Positions 22,310 to 34,841 of a stretch of DNA of 64,000 nt are shown piece after piece. Made by a program: the position numbers and the translations under genes. Each line of letters begins with the position of its first letter. The first letter of the stretch is position 1. The notes beneath the pieces are model-generated. The model worked only from the letters and a program-made list of their open reading frames with translations. It ran no database searches and was not told the origin of the DNA. The stretch is from Saccopteryx bilineata (lineage: Eukaryota; Chordata; Mammalia; Chiroptera; Emballonuridae): positions 104,464,574 through 104,528,573 of the forward strand of contig NC_089490.1 in the NCBI RefSeq assembly GCF_036850765.1. Direction: 5' to 3'.

Positions 22310-22440
22310 GATATTAGAAACCACCTAATCCAATCTATGTTGTTGCTGACAAGAAAACCGAGGCTCGGAGAAGATGTTACTCACCGAGGGACACAGAGCT
22401 AGTGAGAGGACCGAAGTCTTAACAGTACTTTTAGGTAAGC
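22310..22440 (-). repeat. MIR-type SINE relic
   Basis: 'accacctaatccaatctatgttg', then 'caagaaaaccgaggctcgga' and 'gagggacacagagctagtgag' is an antisense MIR-like core. Confidence 0.5.
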
Positions 22441-22826
22441 AGTCCAGCACTTTGGACAGAGTTGCCCCCATCGTTCTGAACTTCAATCGCATATCTGCGT
22501 TAGTTCCCAAGGACAGCGAGGACAACCCCCGCCCCGCCACCAGGAGAATGGTAGTGGGAAGGAGAAGGAAACAGGGAACGTGGAGCCCCACTCTCCACTA
22601 ACCTCCACACCACCCGCGTCGCCTTTTCTGCCTTAACCCTCCCCTGTGCTTTGCTCCAAGTTCTCAGGAGATTCCCAGGGCATTTCACCCCAACATTGTC
22701 AACCCTTACACCCCAACTCCCAGAGCCATTTGCCCCTTCGGCGACGCCGGACCCCCCTTTTCTAGAGCCACCCCCGGCCGCAGCCCGTCCCGAGCGCGCT
22801 GCCTGTTTATTCAGCCCGGAGTCCGG

Positions 22827-22845
22827 CACGCGCCAGGCGCACGCA
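22827..22845 (+). promoter_or_regulatory. Putative HES1 class-C/N-box sites CACGCG and CACGCA
   Basis: Two HES-type hexamers lie 13 bases apart, about 240-255 bases upstream of the inferred start. Established knowledge: HES1 represses human ASCL1 through a CACGCA-type site in its promoter. That these are the orthologous sites is inference. The motifs themselves are seen. Confidence 0.45.
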
Positions 22846-22904
22846 CTGCAACAACAAACCCCGCTGAATGGAGAGTGTGCAAGGAGCCGGCGCAGGGGAC
22901 GCGC

Positions 22905-22985
22905 GGGGGGAGGAGAGGGGAGGAGGGGAGTTTAGGGAGTGGGTGGGAGGAGGAGGTGAGAGGAGGGGGCAGTGGGGGCTGCAGC
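22905..22985 (+). other. G-rich tract with G-quadruplex potential in the ASCL1 promoter
   Basis: About 80 bases contain many runs of three or more G (GGGGGGA, GAGGGGAG, GGAGGGG, GTGGGTGGGAGG, GAGGGGGCAGTGGGGGC) on the coding strand, 100-180 bases upstream of the inferred start. Confidence 0.55.
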
Positions 22986-23505
22986 CGCTCGCTGCAGCCA
23001 CCGGGAGTGGGGGGCGAGGCGGGGCCAGAGCTGCGCGTGGGGCTGGATGTCCCATTGAAAAGGCAGCCGCACTCCGGCCGCCCAGCACTCTCACTTCTGG
23101 CCAGGGAACGTGGAAGGCGCACCGACAGGGAGCCGGCCAGGGAGGGCGAGTGAAAGGAGGACATAAGAAAGGAAGGAGGTTGACAAAATAGTAAAAACAG
23201 CCTGAGCCACGGCAGGAGAGACCAAGACCCGGCGCAAGAGAGCGCAGCCCTAGGGGGAGAGGAGCGGGAGACTCGGCAGAGCGCGCTCACCGCTGACTTT
23301 CGCTTCTTCTGCATTTTTTTTTTTTTTTTTAAACAAGAAGGCACTAGCGGCAGCCTCACACGCGAGCGCCACGCGAGGCTCCCGAAGCCAACCCGCGAAG
23401 GGAGGAGGGGAGGGAGGAGGCGGAGTGGAGGGAGGAGGAAAAACATTTGCACCTTCTTTGCTCCCACCGTACGAAGTCTCCCGGGGATTTTGTAATTTTT
23501 TTTAA

Positions 23506-24321
<816 letters not shown>

Positions 24322-24368
24322 GGGGCTCGGCCTGCTCAGGTCCTGGTGCGAATGGACTTTCGAAGCAG

Positions 24369-24747
24369 GTAGGGTTGCCTTTTGGAGTGAAGGGGTGAGA
24401 CGGGCCACTGGTGTTCATTCTTTTTCCTGTCTTACTGTCTGTAGAAGGGGAACTGTTTCCACGGAAACGAGAGGGGCGTGGGGGGAGGCGAGGGGGAATT
24501 GATTTCAAGGATTTGTTAAAGTCAGTCGATTTGAAATCCTGGTTTCTTAGTTTCAGCATTGGCCTCTGAGAGTGGCTTTGCCCAGATCACCAACTACTGG
24601 AGGGCAGGGGTTAGATGAGAGACGCGGGCGAACAAGTACTAGGAACTGTCAAAAGAGGCGCTCTACTTGACAAATCCTCTCCTCCCTAAAGCTCCATTGC
24701 TGGCCCCCAAGTTCACATTAACTTCTTCCGTTCTGCTCATATTACAG
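24369..24747 (+). other. ASCL1: Intron in the ASCL1 3' UTR (379 bp)
   Basis: The donor is CGAAGCAG|GTAGGG at 24368/24369 and the acceptor is TCATATTACAG|GGTGAC at 24747/24748. Joining them restores the continuous human-like mRNA string GAAGCAGGGTGA. Known gene structure: ASCL1 has one intron in its 3' UTR, 48 bases after the stop here, which is close enough (under 50-55 nt) that it should not trigger nonsense-mediated decay. Confidence 0.8.
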
Positions 24748-25834
24748 GGTGACTGCACAACCTGCATCTTTAGTGCTTTCTCTTCAGTGATACTGGAAGG
24801 GAGAAAAAGAGAGAGAGAGAGAAAGGAGAAGAAGAAGGACAAAAATAAAACCACCAGACAACCATCCCCAACGCCCACCAAGCGATGCAAGGCTCTCACA
24901 AAACAGGGATGCGCTCAGAACCGTATCTTTGCACTCCAATCATTCACGGAGATATGAAGAGTGACGAGGACCTGAGTCAATGTGCAGAATCCTGCTTGTG
25001 TGCAAACGTAGTGGGCTCCTGGCAGAAGAAAGTAGCACAGGCCCTATAGAAACTCCCACCCACCACTAACAGGCAGAGCTGAAAGCGCTTGCTGGCTCGG
25101 GTGTCTTCACCTCCTCTCCCTCTTTGAAAGCACAGTTCTTAACCCTCTAGCAATGGGTTGGTGTCTTTCATCTCAGTATCCTCCATCCCAATAAGCTGTG
25201 GACATTTGTCTGCAGTGAAACTATGCTATAGTCAGTCCTTTGACACCCTGATCCTGGAGCCCCCTCCCTGAGCCTCGCTCCCTTACACCATCTTTTCTAC
25301 CATTTCATCATAGGATGCTTCCAATCTTTTGTGAATTTTTTTATTATAAGAAAAATCTATTTGTATCTATCCTAACCAGTTTGGGGATATATTAAGATAT
25401 TTTTGTACATAAGAGAGAAAGAGAAAAAAATCTATAGAGTTTTGTACAAATGGTTTAAAATGTGTATATCTTGATACTTTAACATGTGATGCTATTACCT
25501 CTGCATATTTTAGATGTGTAGTTCACCTTACAACTGCCATTTCCCCTATGTGGTTTTGTAAAAAAACTCTCCTCATAGGTGAGATCAAAAGGCCACCAGA
25601 TGTACTTAAGCACCAATGTGTCTTATAGAAACTTTGTTAATGTATTAATGATGTTATTAAATACTGTTCCAGAACAAAGTTTATGCAGCTACTGTCCAAA
25701 CACAAAGTGGCAACCAGTGTTTTTTGATAGGTTGCCTTTTGGGAAATTTCTATCACTGCCTTTTTTTTTTCTTACTGTTTTATTACAAACTTACAAAAAA
25801 ATGTATAACCCTGTTTTATACAAACTAGTTTCGT

Positions 25835-25858
25835 AATAAAACGTTTTTCTTTTCTTTT
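25835..25858 (+). terminator. ASCL1: ASCL1 polyadenylation signal and cleavage region
   Basis: AATAAA at 25835-25840 lies within 'tttcgtAATAAAacgttttt', followed by a T-rich downstream element to 25861. It matches the end of the known human mRNA. An earlier AATAAA at 24844-24849 lies in a purine-rich part of exon 2 and lacks a T/GT-rich follow-up. Confidence 0.75.
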
Positions 25859-25861
25859 TTT

Positions 25862-26499
25862 TATCAGTAAAAAAGTCTTCTTTGACTCCACTGCCCTGCC
25901 CAAGTTACCAAAACGCCAACGGGAAGGGATGGGTGAGGGAGAAGAGGGGGGGTGCAAAGCATGCTAATTGGCAGAGATAACAAAGATAACTACTAAGTTC
26001 AGGCTGACCTGAGGTGGCTCTATGATGAATGTAGAGAAAAAAGATATATAGATACAAATGTTTCTTCCCCTTTTGTGCTGCAGATGTACTCATGCACCAA
26101 AAGAATAGGTAGTGATTAATGACTGTATTGTCTTTTGATAAAATGACTTATATATTTTAAAATGCCCCAAAAAGTGAACTGGAAAGAGAGGGCCTTCAGC
26201 CCACTTTCTAACCCTTTCCTGTTTTCTGAGTTCCTAATTGTGAAATGGCGGAAGGGCTTGATGAGGTAACAGGCACTCGGGTGGGAGGAAGGATGGTGGT
26301 AGGTACCAGGTTAGGCAGGGCTGGCTGGCAGAGGTGGCCCTCTCCACACTACCAGTGGTGGGTGTATTCTTCCTCCACTTTCAGGCACATATTTTCTACT
26401 TCTTTTCCCCAAGACACACACTTTCTATATTGATGTTTAAGTAAAAGGGTATGTATGATATAAATTCCTTGCAGCAAGAATTAGATTTAAAGAAATAAA
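25862..26499. other. 3' flank of ASCL1, nothing recognised
   Basis: This is unique sequence without a gene. A short - strand frame at 25905-26093 has no domain. Confidence 0.45.
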
Positions 26500-27690
26500 A
26501 ATCTTAGAGAAGTGTGGTCGCTTTGAGACACTGGCCTATCTAAGCTAGTGACTCTATCCGAATAGCGTGAGCTGCGTGCAAAAGTACCCAATTACCAAGA
26601 TTCAAAAAGAAATTGGTGGGGTTTTTGGCTGGCTTGCTTCTTGTCAGTTAGCAAGGACGTGATCAGAATCCCACTCCGCCTCTCGCCGGCGCCTCGCTCA
26701 TCTCCTGCGTTACTTGCACATTCAGTTTGCGTGTCTCCAGCCAAGCGGAAAGCCGAGCGCAAAATGCGTCTTACAAAACCCAACAAAGAACCGGGAGCCA
26801 GCACGTCTTCCAGAGTTAAAAATCTAGTCTGTGTTGGTACATCTATACCATTTAGTGGCACAGAATAATCATTTTTTAAAGCCGCGATGCGCGGAGCACG
26901 CCACAGCGTCTGATGTCATTTTGCTAAATGACCCTCTATAGAATGCACATTGAGGCTCCAGTCCCTTTCAAAGAGATGAGCGTAATTAAGGGGAAAAAAA
27001 TCAGTAAATTCCTCATCGCCATAAATAATCGGACTTACTGCCAGCAGTGGGCCAATTTAGAGCTTACTTGAGGGAAGTAAAGCTTTTGTGATGCCTGCTT
27101 TTATTTTTTATCTTCTCATTTGGAGGACTAGAGCTGAGCCCCCGGCCCCCCCCCCATTTCTTTTTCTTTTAATTTAGCTTCTTTGCAAGTTTTCAGATAA
27201 GGCAGGCAAAGAAAGTGTAGCAAGTCATTTATTGCTATGAATATAACATTAGGATAATGTTTCAGCCCCCACAAAGGGGATCCCCCTCCCCTTCTCGTGA
27301 AGACAGGTGTTCTTTTAACTCACTTCTGAATGGGAAATATCCAGTCTCGTTTAACTCGAGGCAAAGTTAGCCGTTGTTTGCCACGATGCGAAGACAAACT
27401 CTAAAAATTCACAAAAACACACACAATTTTGCCGAAGCATAGGAAAGGGCAAAGCGGGGATTGGGCAAAATCTCATTACATCTGCTCTAATCGCTTAGCA
27501 ACACAAAGCCAGGGCTTGTGCGGCGAAGGGAAGCCATTCACAGCGCTGTGACAGGCCGCATTCAGCCCGCAGTAGTCAGCTCCATAAATCACCGCTGCCC
27601 ATTGGCTGCGCCGCGGGCTTTGGAGCGGCCCTGGGCTGTCAGCGAAATACAAAATGTAAACCCCAGCAACTAGCAATCGTGGCCTCTCCT
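26500..27690. promoter_or_regulatory. Candidate downstream enhancer block of ASCL1
   Basis: About 1.2 kb of complex repeat-free sequence lies 0.7-1.8 kb beyond the poly(A) site. It has isolated CpGs kept in an otherwise AT-rich context and many homeodomain/HMG-like motifs: GAGCGTAATTAAGGGG near 26979, CCATAAATAATCGGAC near 27020, CTCATTACATCTGCTC near 27473, CCATAAATCACCGCTGCCCATTGGCTGCG near 27582. This texture is typical of deeply conserved vertebrate noncoding elements. No conservation can be measured here, so function is inferred. Confidence 0.45.
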
Positions 27691-28479
27691 CGGTCCTAGC
27701 CCCCACCCCACTTTCTTTGGGAGGGGGGTGGGTGTGCTGGGTGGGGGGGAGAACAGCTTTGATTTTATTGACTGAGAAATCTTACCTATTCAACAAATGA
27801 CCCGAAGACCACCGAGTTAAGATGGAGACACGCCTGAAATTGACGAGGAGGAGCGGCGAGTGCAGGAGAAATGAATACACAGGCCGAAGAACTGTTGAAT
27901 TCTAGTATTATCAGAGGGTGAGTTGGAGCTACCGAAACACACATTTCATCTCCTTGACACAGCCTTTAATATAATTCATATATATTTCAATTGGAAGGAA
28001 GAGGTTGTGTGTGGAGAAGAATCTACTTCAAGTTCACATCATGCAGGCCCACCGAAGAAGAGAGAGGGACAGGTCTGTTCTCTGCATACCACACCAAAGG
28101 AATAGAACTGAGATGTAGTAAGAAACAGAGTAGAATGTGTTTTTCCACTTCACTATTCCTGCAGAGCTGGGGATGTTAAAATACACCATCAACAGCCCAG
28201 TTCCTTCTGAGCTCCAGTATTCTTGTTTGTAACATGGGCTTGACGGTACCCACGGCAGTAAAAAGAGACAATGTTTAGTACATTCGAGAGGTACAAGCTA
28301 TATGTAAATGTGAGTGCCTGTTATTATTCTTGTCTTCCAGTCCTGTCTCTCATTTTCATGAGGACTGGTCAGTTGATGCCTCTAAAGCACAGGCTAGCTT
28401 TGAGGTTTACCCACAAACCACATAGAAGTCTGGGAGTAGAGGTGGATTCAAGGTAGGCTTTCCTGGGAAGCCTAGGTCA
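27691..28479. other. Intergenic, nothing recognised
   Basis: This is unique sequence with a G-rich patch at 27720-27750 and no gene. Confidence 0.45.
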
Positions 28480-28745
28480 CCTTATTTTAAATGTCACCTT
28501 ATCAGAGAAGCTTTTCCTGTCCACTCTGTCTGAAGTGGTGCTCTATGAGCCACAGTCACTCTCCATCCATTATGCTGTTTCTCCTACTTGAGTTTACCAC
28601 TATCTGAAAAAACTGCACTTGTGTTTGTTTATATGATTGCTGTCAATGGTGCCCTACTAGATGGTAAACTACATTAAGACTGGGACCTTACCTGTCTTGT
28701 TCACTGGTATCTCCCCAACCCTGGTATTTGTTGACTGAATGGATG
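28480..28745 (+). repeat. L2 3'-end relic
   Basis: 'agagaagcttttcctgtccactctgtctgaag', then 'actagatggtaaactacattaagactgggac' and 'ctggtatttgttgactgaatgg' is sense L2 3' order. Confidence 0.6.
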
Positions 28746-28799
28746 ACCCGCCCTGTTGCACTGATTGCTGTATTCCCTATTCTTCCTTTCCTTCTCCAG

Positions 28800-29285
28800 A
28801 TCCACTTTCTGCCCTCTTTGCTCTCCAAAGAAGGCTGATCTCTATGCACTTCACCTATGGAGCTAGCTCCCTTGCTCCCTTGCTTCCTATTGGGTTTGGC
28901 CACTGGGAGGCACCAATAAAAGATTGTGAGGTAAGGCAAAGAGGTAGGTGGGACCTTTATATCCCTACTCTTCATTGCTTGGGCTCAGCTGCTTTGACAG
29001 TGGCTCTGCTCCTTGGTCTAAGGCCACAGCTTAGTCAGGAGGTTTGTCTCCCACAGTACCCACTCTTGTTACTGCAGCTGTTACACATGGACAACAGCTT
29101 CCTCCTCTTGTTCCTTCATTCCCAGAGGTGTTAAGGGCTCTGCCTTGCTAGTCATCCCTGGGTACTGCTGCATCATTCTGGTTCCTTTCAGAACCATACA
29201 CAGCTCTGTTTCTCCATTACCTTCTTTTCATTGACCCTTTCAAGTGTGCTCTCTGCTCCTGTTGACCCTGGCTGGTACACAGGCT
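28800..29285 (+). repeat. Old L1 (L1ME-type) 3' UTR fragment
   Basis: The sequence contains 'ggccactgggaggcaccaa', 'gacaacagcttcctcctcttgttcc', 'cattcccagaggtgttaagggctctgcc' and a terminal 'gttgaccctggctggtacac'. These blocks and their order recall the 3' UTR of middle-aged L1M/L1ME families. The 131-codon frame at 28739-29134 comes from this repeat and is not a gene. Confidence 0.45.
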
Positions 29286-30119
29286 ATTCTCCAACAGGTG
29301 CTCAGGGATGTACAAATTTGTGTAAGCTTTTCAGGGACTCACAGCTGTCAGCAAGAAACTTCCTAGGGCAGAAGGGATCCTAGCTCGGTTCAAAATCTAA
29401 CTCTGGAAAGTCATTTCTTCTTTATGAATAGGAAATAACTTAGAAGTTTACAAAAGAAGTCAGTCACAATTTCTCTTCTGCAAAATGAGAGTATCTTCCC
29501 TTTTATAGGTCAGCTGATGATTTGAAAAAGAAAGGGCGTTAGAGCTGCCAATGACTGTAACAGTGCAAGAGATCATTGCTTCTGAAGATCTTTCAGAACC
29601 AGATAAGAGATGGTGTTGGGGACTTGCCACCAAGATAAACAAAGACCTGCTGTTGTTGAGAGGCCATTCACACCTTCATTCATCCGTTCACTGGGCCATT
29701 TATGCATTCATTTAAAAGAGGAAGGATTATGATGAAATTCAGTCAACATTTCTAGGACTAAACTATCTTAATTTGCATAACCTAGAAATTGCACAACCTA
29801 AAACAACCTCTGGAAGCTTGTTTTATTGAAACCTCTTTTTAAAAAACACTGTGGATGCTTCTCTGATGTACTAATGTACAATCTTATCTCTCTTTTTCTA
29901 TTGTTAAGAAGTCTGAACTTTTTTCTGCCTCTCTTCACTCCTGGGCCAAGAAATGATTCATTTTCGGATTTCCCCAGAAACTCCAGGTTGTCCAAAATTA
30001 CAGGTAATGGGGGAAGTGGATTTTTGGCACTAAGGTTTTTTTCCCCGCTGCTAAGGCCAAGGGCTGGGCTCTAGCGTAGGTCGAAGTTATATTCTTTCTT
30101 CCTTTGTATGCAAGATTAG
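29286..30119. other. Intergenic, nothing recognised
   Basis: This is unique AT-rich sequence with no gene. Confidence 0.45.
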
Positions 30120-31030
30120 GTTGTTACAAAAGAGGGTGTGCAAGTTAATGGCAGGAAGCAAGTTGCAGCGCCGACTCCGGCCTGGAACGCGTGTCAGGTT
30201 TAATGATTTATTCAAGCTGCAGCGCATCCAAGCGTTGATTGGCTACAGGCATGCGCCCGCTGTCAGCTGCGCGCGCCCGGGCCTTGCCCAGCTACCTGAC
30301 CGCGGGGGTGGCGGGGGTGGCGCGGGAGAGCGCAGGAGGTGGAGCAGAGAAGAGGCGTGGGCACCGCCCTGCGGAGAGCGGGGTGGAAAGAAGAAGAGGT
30401 AGGAGGTGAGAAAAGGAGGAAGAGAGATGGAGGTAGGGGGAAAGAGAGATGAGGGAGAGAAAGAGGAGAAAGAAGGATTTGGAGAGAAGGGGAGAGAGAC
30501 GGAGAGGACGGAGAGGACAGAAGGAAGAAAAATTGTCAAGGATAAGGTAGGGAACGAGAAAGGTGAGGAGATGGAGAAAGAAGAGAAAAACAACGGAGAG
30601 AAAGGGACCAAAAAGGAGAAGAATGAATGAGACACTAGAGAGAGAGGTTGGAGAGGGGAGTAGGATGAGCTTCCAGAAAGTCCCACGTGCTCCCCCCTCC
30701 AGGCAGCCTGCAGGCGGCAGCTCACAAAGCCGCCTTTGAAGCAATGGCTAATCGGGCCGTTTTGGGGAGGAAACCGGGGAAAGGCGCCAACCCACGGTCC
30801 TTGAAGGGAGTCACTTTCTGCAAAGTACGATGGAGAAATCTGGGCCCTGGGTCGGGGCGGTCGCGGCAGGAAGTGGATGCAAAGGACACAAGCTAGGCAC
30901 CTGCGAAAAGCGAGAACACTTAGAGAGAGCCTCCCCGCTCAGCCCCTCCCTGCCCACCCGGGGTCTGCGGGCGCGCGCTGCCCACAGTGCTGCCTCCGGA
31001 CCCCACCGCCGCGGAACCCCTCCTTCCATC
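30120..31030. promoter_or_regulatory. GC-rich, CpG-containing block with a CCAAT-type motif
   Basis: 30160-30380 contains ACGCGTGTCAGG, a TTTAATGATTTATTC homeodomain-like block, GCGTTGATTGGCTACAGG (inverted CCAAT) and GCTGTCAGCTGCGCGCGCC. After a purine tract, 30680-31030 is again CpG-rich (AATGGCTAATCGGGCCG). Together they look like an orphan CpG island about 4.5 kb past ASCL1. It could be an enhancer or a noncoding-RNA promoter. No reading frame is convincing. Confidence 0.4.
30385..30660 (+). repeat. Purine-rich (GA) tract, about 270 bp
   Basis: The + strand is nearly all A and G (AGAAGAAGAGGTAGGAGG, GAGAGACGGAGAGGACGGAG and similar) with rare interruptions. It generates long Glu/Lys/Arg frames on + and Ser/Phe/Leu frames on -, all artefacts. 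Mirror purine tracts of this length can adopt triplex structure. Confidence 0.75.
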
Positions 31031-31079
31031 CGCTCTGGACCAAAGCATATCTGCCTGCCTTTCTTTGGGCCTTTCTCTA

Positions 31080-31195
31080 ACTGTCCTCCGAATCAATTTC
31101 TCCCTTTCCTCTCATTTCTCTTTCTCCCTGTACTTCTTCTTCCTTCCTCTCTTCTTTCTTCCCTCATTTGCTCTCTTCCCTTTTGCCATTATTTC
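31080..31195 (+). repeat. Pyrimidine-rich (CT) tract
   Basis: About 115 bases are dominated by C and T (TCTCCCTTTCCTCTC, CTTCTTCTTCCTTCC, TCTTTCTTCCCTC), of opposite strand sense to the GA tract 450 bp upstream. Confidence 0.65.
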
Positions 31196-31579
31196 TGACA
31201 ATTAAACAGCAACAACTCTCTAACACCCCTAGATTGGAGTCCAACGCCAGCCAATGGGCCCTTTGGAAGGAGGGCGTGGGTTAGGGAGAAAGAGCCGAGA
31301 AAAAAGCTGTTTGGAAGGAAAGAGGATATGGCATTTGAAAATCAAATGGGAAAACCAGTCCACTGTGTTTCCTGGATAAAGTTGTTGAGCTTAGAGAGTC
31401 AACAGTCAGTCAGCTGCTGTGTTTGGGAAGCTGGACGTTCTATCAATAACCACCCCTGTCCCCAAGACCAAGGAAGAAGTAAAGCTGGTTTCTACCCCCC
31501 ACCCTCCCCTCCCACCCCCAGAACACAAGCCTTTGGCCTCCCCCAGCTATAGCTCTGTACTAGGAAAAACAGTCTGTCT

Positions 31580-31975
31580 CCATTGTCCAGGTGCCAGCAG
31601 GACCTTTGGCAAAAGGGAGGCTGGCCAGCCCTCTGATCAAACTCAAAGGTTAGTTAAAAGACAAAAACAGCTGAAAGTCTTCATGAATAATGCTGGGCCA
31701 CCCCCCTCCCCAACCAAAGACCCCAACCCCCCAGCTCAGTGTAGTGCAAGCCCGGATCAATGCCCTACCACTTTGTTATGCTGCTCGCCTAAGTCAGAAT
31801 TTCACAGAAAGGCCGAGAAGAAAAGCTCCCACAATTAGGGGTCGCCTGTCAGAAAACATTAACGCCTTCCTCTCCCAGCCTGTCAGGCTTGTTGCAGATA
31901 CAAACCGCCATGGCGAATTGGCCCTCCACCCCGTGAGGCACCCGCCAGCCAAAGGAGCAGGGATTTGAAAGCCAA
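31580..31975. promoter_or_regulatory. Candidate conserved noncoding element
   Basis: This is repeat-free, complex sequence with motifs such as AAACTCAAAGGTTAG, TTCATGAATAATGCTGG, GAAAACATTAACGCC and CAAACCGCCATGGCGAATTGG. The ORF at 31419-31838 (139 codons) is Pro/Ser-rich with no domain. I favour regulatory DNA, at low certainty. Confidence 0.3.
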
Positions 31976-32169
31976 AGGAGATGGAGCCTGCCTAAGTGTG
32001 GTGTCTGTAATATCAGGATACAGGGAATATCCTCAGCTTCTTCTTCCTAAAAGTCAACACAAGATGCCTGGGACAGGTCATCAGAGATAGCCCTATGGAT
32101 AGGCTGATGGATCGTCCTCCCAGACCAGAGCAGTGTAGCAGAACATTTTCCTGCAATGGGCATGGTTAA

Positions 32170-32430
32170 AGAAGATGCACATGGCTACACCTTTATTTCC
32201 TATTTACTGAGCATTTCCCAAGTGCCAGGCATCTCACTTTGTTCATAATCAGATCAATTCTATATATTAGGTGGTGTATTATTATACTTATCTTATAGAT
32301 GAAAAACCTGAGGGACTCACAGAAGGTATATATCTTGCCTAAGATCATGTAGGTAGGTAGTGGCAGAGCCAGGGTTTGAAGGCAGTTTTGCCTGACTCCA
32401 AATTCCATGTTCCTTCTACCATACTCCAGC
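32170..32430 (-). repeat. MIR SINE relic, nearly full length
   Basis: 'tactgagcatttcccaagtgccaggcat', 'ttatcttatagatgaaaaacctgagg', 'tatatcttgcctaagatcatg' and 'gtggcagagccagggtttgaa' give the complete antisense MIR order over about 250 bases. Confidence 0.75.
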
Positions 32431-34829
32431 CCATAGTTTCTCCAATTAAAAGCTAAAGACCAACTCTGTGCTTGTCTGTGTCAGAAAATAACATCAATAT
32501 TCGAACATGTTCTTTGCCGTCTTCCTCGTATTACAGAGACTGTTCCCTGCTTCTACAACAGTATCTGGTACATGCTTGGCACTCAAGAACTTGTGGAAGG
32601 AAAGGAAGAGGGAAGAAAAGAAGAAACAGAAGGAGAGAGAAAAGGAAGGATTCTCTATAAAGAAAGGTTCTATGGTTTTCTTTGAATATAATTTTGTTCC
32701 GAAAGATATTTGATTTTTGGGTCAAGTAATCTGGTTGCCATCAGTTAGGTAGGGAGTTGAAACATTGTTTCCTCCTCTAAGTGGAGATAACCCCTAACTA
32801 CAAAGGTAATTATGAAGAAAGAATAAGATAAACTATGGCACAGTGCATAGCATGGTAGCCAGCACATAGAAAATACTCAAGAAAATTTAGTTGAAAATGA
32901 AATAGAATTTAGACTTTTATTTTTGTGTATCAGGAAACTATATGCCACACATACACTCACATCCAATAGACACAAATGCTGTATATAGTGAGGTAATCAG
33001 GGAATTTTGTATGCTGCTGCTCTATGGTGCTCATGTCATCAGGATGGGGTGAGATAACACAGAGATCCTGTTCATGGTCCAAGGGAGATTGTTTAGTGGT
33101 GTGGAAGAGTTTCAGGACCTCCAAGAAGTGAGCAGTGATCCTTTGGTGAAAGCAGGTGAAGCAGGTAGGAAACCTTCAGTCCATTGTGTGAAAGACAAAA
33201 ATGAAACACCGAGAAGTGATTACGTTGCTAGGAGACAGTGAGCACCAGAAATTAGAATTGGCCTTTGCACTCCCCTCCAGGAGCCTTATCCTCTCAGTAT
33301 TCTGCAGTGATTCAGAACTTTGGCCTCTTCCCAGGTCTTAGAAAGAAAATTTTTAGAAAACCATTTGAAGAAATTCAAGAGTTGGCCATCACTTCCATTG
33401 CATCTGCCACTGCTGAGATGATTTAAATTTGCATCAACACCCAAACCTCCAGGATTGCTCGTCCTCACTTCACTCTGATTCCACCCACCAACCCACTCTT
33501 CCAAGGGCCAAAACACCAACTAAAAAAGAGAGAGAGAGAGAAGAGATACTAAAACCTCTAATTTATAATCCCAGGAATATTTAATAATTATGCAACAGTT
33601 GGTCAGCTTCTCAAGTGATTGTTTTGCACTGATTCCTTGGGTGAATGTTTTGGTTTCCAGACAACAGAGATGGTTCCCACTGTCTTTTTCAAATTCTTCC
33701 TTTTTCCTCCTTCTCTGAGCAACCTTCTTCATCTTCCAGAAGAGAGATTCTTCCTTGATAAATATTCATTACCTCCTTGGCTACTGGCCAAAAATAAAGG
33801 AGTGTAAACACGAGTTCTACTTTAGGGCATATTTTAGGAAAATATTACATTGTTTAAGGATGTTCAGAATGCAGTCATGCAGGCCATTCTTGTGAACCAC
33901 TCCCACCCCAGCACATGATATAAGACTCTTGAAATGAACACTGTATTTGTATAACTGTTGTGATGTTGTCAATGATGGTTTATATAAACAAATGATGCTA
34001 TCTTTTCCATGAAAAAAAAAAGCAGAATGAACAAACATCACAGCCTTGAGAGAGGGTCGGGCTGGACCAGTCCGACTTTAGCTTCAGAAAATTTAGAGTG
34101 TCTCCATTCTCTAAGGAGATAGACACCAACTTTGGGAAAGAATTCAACACCTACATCTGGCAGGTTCTTTCGCCATACTTGTCCTGATGGAGTAGCCAGG
34201 AAGAAGCCTGCTTACATCCATCTCCCCACTCTCTAGAATATCACCTACTTCACTTAGACACACAAAGGAAGAGGATTCATTTTTTGGCATCTAAATAGGC
34301 TATGAATTTCAGTGGAAAGGTAATTTGTTGCCTGAGATCCCCTACAGATGGGAACAGACATGCTATTTCTAATTCTAGGTACTTTTTGTAAGGAAAAAGT
34401 TGGTATGTTCAAAAGACACCCAGGAAAGAGTGTTTGCTGTAATACTGTTATTTTAAAATTAATGTTGAAAAGTATAGAACAATCTGAAATTTTAATGTTA
34501 GGATATTGAGTTCAAATACATATTGGCAGGTTCATATGGTGGTATATATTGTAAAGAATTTTAAATGGTGATGTAGATTTTTGTTTATCAGCAGGGCATA
34601 TATCTGTGATATATTACACTCAAGTGAAAAGAAGAGAATAGCCGTTGCCTATAATCCTACTATATCCAGAGAAAACCAGTCAACCTCTTATCTGTTTTTT
34701 GACAGAATATCATGTAATTCATATTTATATTTAATTCAGCATGTTTTCCCAAGCCCTATTCCAGGCTGTCAAGAGACGGTAATGAAAAAGACCAGCATGA
34801 TCCCACCCCTTAAAGTTTATGGAATAAGA
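32431..34829. other. Intergenic, nothing recognised
   Basis: This is unique AT-rich sequence with a GA patch at 33528-33541. Short open frames lack domains. No gene or structural RNA is seen. Confidence 0.45.
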
Positions 34830-34841
34830 AAGACATTTTTG

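Larger units (their letters stand above)
22700..23083 (+). promoter_or_regulatory. ASCL1: ASCL1 core and proximal promoter (CpG island)
   Basis: This is a GC- and CpG-rich block directly upstream of the inferred start near 23084, continuous with the CpG-rich first exon. No TATAAA is present. A TTGAAAAGG string at 23055-23063 sits 21-29 bases upstream of the inferred start and could act as a weak TATA-like element. The tract at 22905-22985 is purine- and G-rich. CACGCG (22827-22832) and CACGCA (22840-22845) sites lie further up. The start position is inferred by similarity to the known human mRNA 5' end (AGCACTCTCACTTCTGGCC). Confidence 0.65.

Noticed and set aside
1..23000. Exons of PAH, the expected upstream neighbour of ASCL1
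   Set aside because: I searched the frames for phenylalanine hydroxylase-like peptides and saw none. In human the PAH promoter is farther away than this window reaches.
30243..30744. 150-160-codon Ser/Phe/Leu-rich frames on the minus strand
   Set aside because: They are translations of the GA/CT tract.
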